Assembly (NCBI GenBank): GCA_965221135.1
Contig: CBDCRZ010000100.1
Coordinates: 806,001 to 870,000, forward strand
DNA length: 64,000 bases
Direction: 5' to 3'
From: Sansalvadorimonas sp965221135
GTDB taxonomy: Bacteria > Pseudomonadota > Gammaproteobacteria > Pseudomonadales > Endozoicomonadaceae
Below the pieces are notes generated by a model, which worked only from the letters and a program-made list of their open reading frames with translations, was not told the origin of the DNA and made no database searches. The translations under genes and the position numbers were made by a program. This document shows positions 43,565 through 51,223 of the stretch, piece after piece (the first letter of the stretch is position 1; every line of letters starts with the position of its first letter).

Positions 43565-44545
43565 TTAATCCCCGAAAACCCTCCGCCCAACACCCATTCC
43601 ATGAAGCCACGCTTTGCCAATTTTTTCGGCATAGCGTTGAAAAGACGATGCCTTTCCTATCGCTCGAATAAATGAAGGTTTCCCTGGTTTCATTGTGATC
43701 AGCCAGGCATCGGCATTAATTCCCAACCGTTGAAGAATGGAAGGAAGGTTGTGCGGTATGGCACCGCGCTTATCGTCTCTAATTGCGCGGCCTGCCCAAT
43801 CAACCAGTTGAAAGTAATCGTTTAAATTGAAAGGTACTGTTTCTTTTGCCTCAGATTTGTTATTCGACCTGAATGGTTTCAGCGTATTCGGTTGAGGCTT
43901 CTGGGCACGATACTGTTGGATGCGCTCTTGTAGTGATGTGAAATCAGAGTCTTCCGGTGTTCTGGCAAGACCTGCGCGTATCGGATTTAAATCCACATAT
44001 GTCATGCAGGTTAAAACAGCTGCTTCATCCAATAGCGCCTGACTTTTGAATCTCCCCTCCCAAAACCGGCCTTTACAGCCATCTTCTTCATTAGCTCTTC
44101 GGGCGAGATGCTCATTTAAACATCGCATAAACCAGCTGATACTTTGCAGGCGTTCGCGGAAGATGGTGGCATACTCCAGAACTCTCTTGTATTCCGCTTC
44201 AGTAATAAGTGAACCAGACAAAAATTTCTGAACCATTAATGGACCATCGAACAGCTCTGTCCAGCGGGTTAGAACCTCATGAAGACTCCAGCTTTCTGCC
44301 TGACCTTTATTAATATGAAGCACTGTATGGTAGTGGTTGGACATGACAGCATAGGCACAGATTTCAATCGCAAAGATGTCGGAAAGTTCTCGCAGACGAT
44401 TCACAACCCAGGGTTTGCGGTGCTCATAGTTAGCGCCGGTGAGATGATTTTCACCGCAAAGATAGGCATGGCGAACGCAGCGGGCCATGCAGTGGTAGTA
44501 GGGTGTCGTGTCTACATCAATCAAGGTGCTGCGAGCACTGGTCAT
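43565..44545 (-). CDS. REP-associated tyrosine transposase (RAYT, Y1/IS200-like)
   Basis: 326 residues from ATG 44545 (AGGAGAACGCC upstream); an ATG at 44599 is less likely. Typical features are the N-terminal YYHCMARCVRHAYLC, the HUH motif in AVMSNHYHTVLH, KGRFWEGRFKSQALLDE, and the catalytic tyrosine in MTYVDLNPIRAGLA. Such enzymes cut and join single-stranded DNA at REP hairpins and are domesticated single-copy relatives of IS200/IS605 transposases. It is flanked by GGACACCC/GGGTGTCC repeats on both sides (43538 and 44593-44807), which are presumably its substrates. It appears intact. Confidence 0.9.
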   Translation of the reverse strand: MTSARSTLIDVDTTPYYHCMARCVRHAYLCGENHLTGANYEHRKPWVVNRLRELSDIFAIEICAYAVMSNHYHTVLHINKGQAESWSLHEVLTRWTELFDGPLMVQKFLSGSLITEAEYKRVLEYATIFRERLQSISWFMRCLNEHLARRANEEDGCKGRFWEGRFKSQALLDEAAVLTCMTYVDLNPIRAGLARTPEDSDFTSLQERIQQYRAQKPQPNTLKPFRSNNKSEAKETVPFNLNDYFQLVDWAGRAIRDDKRGAIPHNLPSILQRLGINADAWLITMKPGKPSFIRAIGKASSFQRYAEKIGKAWLHGMGVGRRVFGD

Positions 44546-44592
44546 GGCGTTCTCCTGAGAGCGAGTCAGGAAAAGTAGAACAGCGCTAGAGG

Positions 44593-44807
44593 AAGTCAAA
44601 TCAATGGGTGTCCTTGATTAAGTCAAATCAATGGGTGTCCTTGATTAAGTCAAATCAATGGGTGTCCTTGATTAAGTCAAATCAATGGGTGTCCTTGATT
44701 AATGATGAGAATTCAATGGGTGTCCTTGATTAATGATGAGAATTCAATGGGTGTCCCCGATTCCGTCCCGATTCCGATTCTCGATTAATGGGTGTCCTCA
44801 ATCAAGA
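44593..44807 (-). repeat. REP array beside the RAYT gene
   Basis: Seven GGGTGTCC words. Four are in perfect tandem units of 27 bp (AAGTCAAATCAATGGGTGTC + CTTGATT), two in units of 31 bp (AATGATGAGAATTCAATGGG + TGTCCTTGATT type), and one diverged at 44787-44799. All point the same way, unlike the paired hairpins elsewhere. The array lies upstream of the RAYT start codon. Confidence 0.92.
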
Positions 44808-44809
44808 GA

Positions 44810-46039
44810 TCAAAAACTCCGCTCCTGAATCAACGCACAAAGATTGGGGAATTTTTCTCGCAACAGTTGCTCTAAACCGTCTTGCAGCATGTCTCTGGGT
44901 TCATCGTATTCCAGTACCTGCGCCATTTCTTTTACTGATCGAAGGGTTAGCGGCATGTTCGGTGTGCAGATCAGCTGTAGCAGCATCATCACGGCTTTTT
45001 TCAGGGCTTTGCGACGGTCGCCACCAATAAAACCCAGTTGGCTTTCCCAGTCATTGAGAAGCGTGATCAGGTTAAATTCGATGATGCCCTCGCGGAGAAA
45101 AACATTTTGATCAAACAGTATTTGAGCGCATTCTTGCAGTGCTGGTTCTGTGGGCCATTTATCCAGGTACTGGGTTAACGCGACTGCCGGTGAGCGCTCT
45201 TCGTCGTATTCCCCGCCGAAGTAAAGCAGGTTGTGCAGGGCATCGGGCAGTCGTTTATGGATGGCTGCATACCAGAGATTGGGGTATTCAACCCAGACTT
45301 CCGGACTGATGGAGTCGGTATGTTGTAACTCCAGCTGAGGGCTCACCATAATCAGCATTTTCAACAGCTGTGGATCATTTTGAATCTTTGGTAGTAGCGC
45401 TACGGCAGGGAAATCGTCCGACTCATTAATGGATGTCCCAATTAACGGGTTGGCGCCACCTTTCATCAATTCTTCAATGATTATTCGTCCGGCTGAGGTT
45501 AACGGCAGCTGTTCGGATGGTCTGCCACAATGTTGCAGAAGTTCATGCCAAGGCGTGCGTCTTGCTGTATTCATTTTGCTGCAAAGCTCATTCAGCTCTT
45601 TTGTGGAGAGACGTGCCACCAGCGCTCGGGTTGTGCTGCGAATGGCGGCTTCTTCTGCGGTGTCCTCATCTTTGTTTATGACTGTGTCTGGTGAGGGGCG
45701 GCTGCCTTTTCCACCATGTAGAATACAGAGGTTATGAATCAGGTTATTGCCTTTTGTGTTCACCGAAGTTTCATCACCACCATGATTAAAGAAGTATTCA
45801 ACCTGTTCGGATTTGGCCTTTTTTACACAGCCTTCTGGGGTGTAATTCCATCCCTTTGAAAGAAAACCGGTGAGGCCGCTGCTTTTTGGCTGGCGAGGAA
45901 TCTGCGGAGTCAGGCGTATCTGCCTGGTACGCCGAGGCCCCATATAACTCTGTCCATCCTCTGCGGGTAAGCCCGAGGCGGGGTCCGGGTCATTGGGATG
46001 TTTCCCCAGAGTGGCTCTGCTTGTCTGTGATACCGCCAT
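44810..46039 (-). CDS. Ankyrin-like repeat protein of unknown function
   Basis: 409 residues; AAGG lies before ATG 46039. The first 55 residues are Pro/Arg-rich and probably disordered. Residues about 72-112 (KAKSEQVEYFFNHGGDETSVNTKGNNLIHNLCI) and 185-235 (IIIEELMKGGANPLIGTSINESDDFPAVALLPKIQ) look like ankyrin repeats. The rest is helical. No signal peptide. A REP-like word (ATTAATGGATGTCCCAATTAA) lies inside the gene at about 45425-45445. Ankyrin proteins are frequent effectors in symbionts, so a host-directed role is possible. Confidence 0.6.
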   Translation of the reverse strand: MAVSQTSRATLGKHPNDPDPASGLPAEDGQSYMGPRRTRQIRLTPQIPRQPKSSGLTGFLSKGWNYTPEGCVKKAKSEQVEYFFNHGGDETSVNTKGNNLIHNLCILHGGKGSRPSPDTVINKDEDTAEEAAIRSTTRALVARLSTKELNELCSKMNTARRTPWHELLQHCGRPSEQLPLTSAGRIIIEELMKGGANPLIGTSINESDDFPAVALLPKIQNDPQLLKMLIMVSPQLELQHTDSISPEVWVEYPNLWYAAIHKRLPDALHNLLYFGGEYDEERSPAVALTQYLDKWPTEPALQECAQILFDQNVFLREGIIEFNLITLLNDWESQLGFIGGDRRKALKKAVMMLLQLICTPNMPLTLRSVKEMAQVLEYDEPRDMLQDGLEQLLREKFPNLCALIQERSF

Positions 46040-46212
46040 TTATGGACCTTGTTATAAATAGAACCTCATTGCGTAGACAGTTTCTGAAGGCGCCCGTTTT
46101 ACCGGGATTTCTGTTTGTTTGCCCTGTGGACAGTTTGGTTACCCGGCCTACCACAGGTACACTGGTCGGTGAGGTTGAGGAAGAGATGGCAGGCGGGGTA
46201 ATCAGGCGAGTT

Positions 46213-47421
46213 ATGGGGCAGTACGACATTATTATTATTGGCGGAGGCATGGTGGGCGCAACGCTTGCACTGAGCCTGCGTCAGAGTTTGCCTTCCACCC
46301 TGTCTATGGGGGTGGTTGAAGCTGTTGATATGCCCGCCGGGGAAGAGCACTGGCAGCCCAGCTATGATGCCCGTTCTACAGCGCTATCCGAAGGTGCCCG
46401 CAGAATTTTCACACGCCTGAATATCTGGGATGCCATCCGCCAGCAGGTTGAACCCATTTCAGACATTCATGTCTCTGACCGCGGCCATTTTGGTGTCACC
46501 CGCCTGAATGCCAAAGAACACCGCGTGCCAGCCCTTGGTTATGTGGTGGATAACAGCTGGCTGGGTCATACATTAATGGGGGCAGTACAGCAGACCGACG
46601 GCATCGACTGGATCTGCCCGGCCAAGGTCAAAAGCCTGCAGCCTTCTATTGAGGGCGGTGAAGTCGGCACGGTGTTAGAAACTGATCATCCTGAACTGGG
46701 CAGCCTGAGGGCTCGTTTAGTCGTGCTGGCCGATGGCGGTCGCTCCGGTTTGGCAGCATCTATTGGCATCACGTCTGACGACCACCACTATGAACAGAAA
46801 GCCATCGTAGCTAATGTAACCCCCGCAGAGCACCACCAGAATCGTGCCTTTGAACGTTTCACAGATGAAGGCCCTATGGCACTGCTGCCCCGCCAGGGCG
46901 GAGACTGCGCGCTGGTCTGGACCATGCCCGAAGCGCTGGCCGATGAACGTCTGCAGCTGGTGGATGATGATTTCCTGCAAGAACTGCAGGATCGTTTTGG
47001 TCATCGGCTGGGTCGGTTCAATAAGGTAGGCGAACGTTTCTCATACCCTCTGGTGCTGCGACGTTCCCGGGAACAGGTGCGGCCAGGTTTGGTAATCTTT
47101 GGTAATGCTGCCCACAGTCTGCACCCTGTGGCGGGTCAAGGCTTTAACCTCTCTTTAAGAGATGTTGAAGGGCTGACCAAAGCACTCGTTGCAGCTGCCG
47201 GGGAAGGCAAAAGCCCTGGCGGTTTCCCGGTACTGCAGGCTTACGCCAAAGAGCGTGAAAACGACCAGCATCAAACAATCGATTTCAGTGATCAGGTGGT
47301 TCGTCTGTTTACAAGTAAGTCACTGACACTCGCCGGTGCCCGCAACCTGGGGTTGGTGGGAATGGATTTGGTATTCCCCCTGCGGGACAAGTTCGCCCGA
47401 CAGGCTATGGGGTTAAAATAA
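46213..47421 (+). CDS. ubiH: 2-octaprenyl-6-methoxyphenol hydroxylase UbiH
   Basis: FAD-dependent aromatic hydroxylase of ubiquinone synthesis (402 residues). It has the FAD motif DIIIIGGGMVGATLALSL near the start, the DG motif region LVVLADGGRSGLA, and GLVIFGNAAHSLHPVAGQGFNLSLRDV, the GD-like motif of the UbiH/COQ6 family. I chose ATG 46213 because the Rossmann motif then begins at residue 5; ATG 46186, with GAGGAAGAG just before it, is a fair alternative. The frame from 45886 overlaps the ankyrin-like gene. It ends in TAATG, coupling to ubiI. Confidence 0.92.
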   Translation: MGQYDIIIIGGGMVGATLALSLRQSLPSTLSMGVVEAVDMPAGEEHWQPSYDARSTALSEGARRIFTRLNIWDAIRQQVEPISDIHVSDRGHFGVTRLNAKEHRVPALGYVVDNSWLGHTLMGAVQQTDGIDWICPAKVKSLQPSIEGGEVGTVLETDHPELGSLRARLVVLADGGRSGLAASIGITSDDHHYEQKAIVANVTPAEHHQNRAFERFTDEGPMALLPRQGGDCALVWTMPEALADERLQLVDDDFLQELQDRFGHRLGRFNKVGERFSYPLVLRRSREQVRPGLVIFGNAAHSLHPVAGQGFNLSLRDVEGLTKALVAAAGEGKSPGGFPVLQAYAKERENDQHQTIDFSDQVVRLFTSKSLTLAGARNLGLVGMDLVFPLRDKFARQAMGLK

Positions 47422-48773
47422 TGGCTCAGCAACTAGATCAGAAAGCTGTGATACCAGGCTTTGATATGAAAAGCTCTGATATGAAAAGCTCTGATATGAA
47501 AAGCTCTGATATGAAAAGCTTCGATATTATTGTTCTGGGCGGTGGCATTGCCGGTGCGGCTATGGCGCTGGCTTTGGTTAACCAGAACGAGTCTGAATTA
47601 AAGGTCGCCCTGGTTGATGCGGGTGTCCTGCAAGCAGCCTCTCCTAAAACAGACGATACATCCTTTGACTCAAGAGTCTGCGCCCTGACGGAAGCCTCAA
47701 AGAACCTTCTGGATAATCTTGGAGCCTGGGAGTTGATCACAGCCGAACGTGCCAGCCCCTATCAAGGCATGCATGTATGGGATGCCAACGGCACAGGTGC
47801 GATCAGTTTCTCTGCCGGTGAGTTGGGTGTCGACAGCCTCGGTTATATCGTTGAAAACAGTGTCATTCGTAATGCACTGTTTAAACGGCTGAGTGATTCC
47901 AGTGTTCACATGCTGGCCAACACTTCTGTTCGTTCCATCGCCATTGAAACAGGTGAGCAGGCTTCAGAGCGTGGAGTGACTGTTCATCTTGAAGGTGAAC
48001 AGCAAATCACATCCCGGCTATTAATCGGAGCCGATGGTGCCAATTCTCGTGTACGTCGTTGGGCAGGTATTCCCCTGCGGGCGTGGGATTATCTTCACCA
48101 TGGCATTGTCACCACGGTTGAACTGGAGAAGCCTCACCAGAACACCGCCTGGCAGAACTTCCTGAATACCGGCCCTTTAGCGTTCCTGCCTTTACCTGAC
48201 TCTGCCGATGGCCGGCACTTCTGTTCTATCGTCTGGTCCCTGGTACCGGATGAATCCTCTCGGGTAATGGAATTGGATGACCAGATATTTATGTCTGAAT
48301 TAGGGACAGCCATTGAACACCGCTTCGGAAAGGTTCTTGGTGCAGACCAGCGGCACTGCTTCCCTCTGCGCCAACGCCATGCGAAGCAATACCACCGTGG
48401 GCCAGTGGCAGTGATTGGTGATGCGGCACATACCATCCATCCTTTGGCAGGGCAGGGTGCCAACCTTGGCCTGCTGGATGTTGCCAGTCTCACTGAGATT
48501 CTGCACCGGGCTCATAGCCGGGGGGATGATTTCTCTTCCGACCAGGCCCTGGCTCGTTACCAGCGCAGCCGTGAAGGTCATAACCTGGCGATGGCCGGAG
48601 TGATGGAAGGTCTTCAGCATATGTTTATGAGCGACAATATCTGGATGCGCTGGCTCCGCAATGCTGGCCTGAACATGACCGATGCCCTGCCTGTTTTAAA
48701 GCAGGAGATTGTCGGGCGGGCTATGGGGATCCGGGGTGATCTTCCTAAGCTGGCGCAGCCACCTCAGCTATAA
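47421..48773 (+). CDS. ubiI: 2-octaprenylphenol hydroxylase UbiI (VisC)
   Basis: 450 residues, second FAD hydroxylase of the ubiquinone pathway. FAD motif FDIIVLGGGIAGAAMALAL (about 34-52), LLIGADGANSRVRRWAGIPL and VAVIGDAAHTIHPLAGQGANLGLLDV are clear and of the UbiI/UbiF type. Odd: between the start and the FAD domain lies MKSSD in four tandem copies (15-bp unit GATATGAAAAGCTCT, 47462-47520), an insertion not expected in this family. The start overlaps the ubiH stop by one base. Confidence 0.92.
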   Translation: MAQQLDQKAVIPGFDMKSSDMKSSDMKSSDMKSFDIIVLGGGIAGAAMALALVNQNESELKVALVDAGVLQAASPKTDDTSFDSRVCALTEASKNLLDNLGAWELITAERASPYQGMHVWDANGTGAISFSAGELGVDSLGYIVENSVIRNALFKRLSDSSVHMLANTSVRSIAIETGEQASERGVTVHLEGEQQITSRLLIGADGANSRVRRWAGIPLRAWDYLHHGIVTTVELEKPHQNTAWQNFLNTGPLAFLPLPDSADGRHFCSIVWSLVPDESSRVMELDDQIFMSELGTAIEHRFGKVLGADQRHCFPLRQRHAKQYHRGPVAVIGDAAHTIHPLAGQGANLGLLDVASLTEILHRAHSRGDDFSSDQALARYQRSREGHNLAMAGVMEGLQHMFMSDNIWMRWLRNAGLNMTDALPVLKQEIVGRAMGIRGDLPKLAQPPQL

Positions 48774-48941
48774 ACTCTCAATCAAGTTTATTTGAACTAT
48801 ATTCCCCTGCGCACGTCAAAGTCTTTGCCCGGGTTCGGGGGGCTGAGGCTCTGTCTGGAAAGAAAACTGTGTAAAAACTGGCTGATAAAGCCGTCTTGGC
48901 AGCATGACAGGGCTTCCGGAGTTCAAAACTGAGGTACTGAT

Positions 48942-49865
48942 ATGACCAGAAGAATTAGCGCAGCCTCTTGGCTGTCCATTGTTATGGCTATAGCCGTTGC
49001 AATGCTTATAACTATAACGTTGCCAGGATGTAGCAAGAAGGACGATAAAAAGGACAGTAGGAAAGAAGAACCTGCTGAACAGCAGGGTGCGCCGGAGCAG
49101 GATAAAGACCCTGTCACCCTGGAAAACCTTCGTGCCGGCAGCTATGTAGAATACAACTGCGCAGACAGTGGTGATATGACCGCCGACAAGCGCTTCTGGT
49201 GCCGCGGTCAAAAGAACTGGACTGAGAGCGAGAGCTTTCAGGAAGAGGATACCGCTGCCCGTGATGAATTTATCGAAGCCTGGAAGCTCGGCTCCCTCGA
49301 TGCCCAGCAGGGTCGTGATCCTGTAACCGATAATCTGAGCAGCCGTCCCACCGCAATGGATGGTTATCAGACTGGTTATATCAATGTTCTGGATGCTCTG
49401 GGTATTGTGGAATACGAGTGCTCAGAAGGTGATGAGACAGATAATGAGTACCGGGACCGCTGGTGTGAAGCCGCCTCGGCTTATAACAGCAGCCGTCAGG
49501 GCTCTCCTTCCAACGCCATTCTACGAGCAGATTACATTAACGGTTATATGTCTGGTCGTGCGATTGCACTGACTCTGCCAACCTCAATGGAATCTCTGTT
49601 TGGTGGAGAAGCTCCGAAAGCTGATTCAAAGAAAGCCATTGATGATATGGACCCGGATGCTCCGAAGGCCATTAAGGTGTTTTACCGCGGCTTTAATGAT
49701 GGTTTCCAGGCCATGATTGATACGGTGAAAGAGTCCGTGAACCAGGTGATGGAGCAGATGCAGGGTATGCCAGGTATGGACGGTATGGACGGTATGGACG
49801 GTATGCCGATGGACGGTGGTATGGCGCCTCCTCCAGGTATGGAACATATGATGCCTCCTCAGTAG
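48942..49865 (+). CDS. Lipoprotein of unknown function with paired repeats
   Basis: 307 residues; hydrophobic N-terminus with lipobox TLPGC (C30). Charged linker KKDDKKDSRKEEPAEQQ. The body has two similar units: NLRAGSYVEYNC...RFWCRGQK ... DAQQGRDPVTDN and IVEYECSEGDETDNEYRDRWCEAASAYNSSRQGSPSN, each with two Cys. The C-terminal tail holds three GMD repeats (9-bp unit GGTATGGAC) and is Met/Pro/Gly-rich (MPGMDGMDGMDGMPMDGGM). No family recognised. Confidence 0.75.
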   Translation: MTRRISAASWLSIVMAIAVAMLITITLPGCSKKDDKKDSRKEEPAEQQGAPEQDKDPVTLENLRAGSYVEYNCADSGDMTADKRFWCRGQKNWTESESFQEEDTAARDEFIEAWKLGSLDAQQGRDPVTDNLSSRPTAMDGYQTGYINVLDALGIVEYECSEGDETDNEYRDRWCEAASAYNSSRQGSPSNAILRADYINGYMSGRAIALTLPTSMESLFGGEAPKADSKKAIDDMDPDAPKAIKVFYRGFNDGFQAMIDTVKESVNQVMEQMQGMPGMDGMDGMDGMPMDGGMAPPPGMEHMMPPQ

Positions 49866-49890
49866 GAGTAACAGCTCCACTGGTTATAAA

Positions 49891-49921
49891 AAAAACAGGC
49901 GGCATTGGTCGCCTGTTTTTG
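49891..49921 (+). terminator. Rho-independent terminator
   Basis: AAAACAGGCG / CGCCTGTTTT stem with an 8-base loop followed by T5, just after the lipoprotein gene. The next 140 bases contain a short repeat of CTCATCGGCAAT but no gene. Confidence 0.9.
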
Positions 49922-50064
49922 TTTCTGATGAGCGATACTCTTATCGGCAATCTCATCGGCAATCTCATCGCCGACTTCTTCGTCTCCCCTGCGTTTATGG
50001 GTTGTTCGTAAACCGTAAAGAGAATCCTGTTTTTGCAAAGTTCGATGACAGGTGTTGCAAAGCT

Positions 50065-50085
50065 AAATGAGAATAATTAGTATTT
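50065..50085. promoter_or_regulatory. Fur-box-like site upstream of fbpA
   Basis: AATGAGAATAATTAGTATT is an imperfect palindrome close to the classical Fur box (AATGATAATAATTATCATT type). It lies about 50 bases before the fbpA start, fitting iron repression. Confidence 0.75.
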
Positions 50086-50131
50086 GCACAAATTGAAGCG
50101 TTTGTAGCACATTTTATATTTCGGGGAATTT

Positions 50132-51187
50132 ATGAAAGCCAAACTGATGGCCTGGACTATGGGTATAGTCGCTGCGTCTGTCGCAGCCGTTGTTGTAGCA
50201 GCCACCCCGGTGTCTGCTAGCGAAAGCCATCAGGCACACGGCAAGAAAGCAGGTGGTGAACTGGTTGTTTACTCCGCCCGTAAAGAACACCTGGTTAAGC
50301 CTCTGTTTGATCTCTACACCAAAGAGACTGGCACCAGGGTTCGCTACATCACCGACAAGGCTGGTCCGCTGCTGGCTCGTTTGAAAGCCGAAGGCCGTAA
50401 TACTCCCGCAGACCTGCTGATCACTGTTGATGCCGGTAACCTCTGGCAGGCCAACAAGCAGGGGGCCCTGCAGCCTGTTGATTCTGACGTTCTGCAGAAG
50501 AACATTCCTGCCAATCTGCGTGACCCGAACAACAACTGGTTTGGTCTGTCAGTTCGCGCCCGTACTCTGGTTTACGCGGCAGACCGCATTAAGGCAGATG
50601 AGCTGGTGGGCTATGAAGACCTGGCCGACCCACGCTGGAAAGGTCGTGTCTGCCTGAGAACCTCCAAGAAAATTTACAACCAGTCCCTGGTCGCCACCAT
50701 GATCGAGCGTCTGGGTGAAGAGAAGACGGAAAAGGTTGTATCCGGTTGGGTAGACAACCTGGCTGCTCCTGTATTCAGTAACGACACCCGTGCTATGGAA
50801 GCTGTTGCCTCCGGCATCTGTGACGTAACTGTTGTGAACACCTACTACTTCGGTCGTCTGGAGAAGCAGAAGCCAGATACCGGCCTGAAAGTATTCTGGG
50901 CCAACCAGAAAAGCTCGGGAGTACACGTCAACATATCTGGTGCCGGTGTAACCCGTTACGCCAAGAACAAAGCGGCAGCGGTAGACTTCCTGGAGTGGAT
51001 GAGCACCGAGGAAGCCCAGCGCATCATTGCCGACATGAACATGGAATATCCAGCTAACGCCTCTATTGCACCGGCAGATCAGGTAGCCAACTGGGGCTCC
51101 TTCACTGCAGACCAGCTTAATGTTGCTGCAGCAGGAGAAAAACAGTCTCAAGCTATTAAGTTAATGGACAAAGCCAAATACAATTGA
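50132..51187 (+). CDS. fbpA: Ferric-iron ABC transporter substrate-binding protein
   Basis: 351 residues; Sec signal peptide (about 1-30, cleavage near VSA). The body is a class II periplasmic binding protein of the FbpA/FutA kind: GGELVVYSARKEHLVKPLF, TGTRVRYITDKAGPLL, PADLLITVDAGNLWQA, SRDP-like DPNNNWFGLSVRARTLVYA, and VVNTYYFGRL whose twin tyrosines are iron ligands. A Fur-type box lies in the promoter. The fbpB permease gene follows 36 bases later. Confidence 0.93.
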   Translation: MKAKLMAWTMGIVAASVAAVVVAATPVSASESHQAHGKKAGGELVVYSARKEHLVKPLFDLYTKETGTRVRYITDKAGPLLARLKAEGRNTPADLLITVDAGNLWQANKQGALQPVDSDVLQKNIPANLRDPNNNWFGLSVRARTLVYAADRIKADELVGYEDLADPRWKGRVCLRTSKKIYNQSLVATMIERLGEEKTEKVVSGWVDNLAAPVFSNDTRAMEAVASGICDVTVVNTYYFGRLEKQKPDTGLKVFWANQKSSGVHVNISGAGVTRYAKNKAAAVDFLEWMSTEEAQRIIADMNMEYPANASIAPADQVANWGSFTADQLNVAAAGEKQSQAIKLMDKAKYN

Positions 51188-51223
51188 TGGTTCATTCTTA
51201 TCAACAAGCATTTGTAGTTCCTG

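Noticed and set aside
44593..44807. Regular repeats that could suggest a CRISPR array
   Set aside because: The units are contiguous without unique spacers, differ in length (27 and 31 bp) and share GGGTGTCC with dispersed REP hairpins; no cas gene is present.
45886..46212. Long N-terminal extension of ubiH
   Set aside because: It overlaps the start of the ankyrin-like gene on the other strand, and the FAD motif of UbiH proteins normally begins within the first ten residues.
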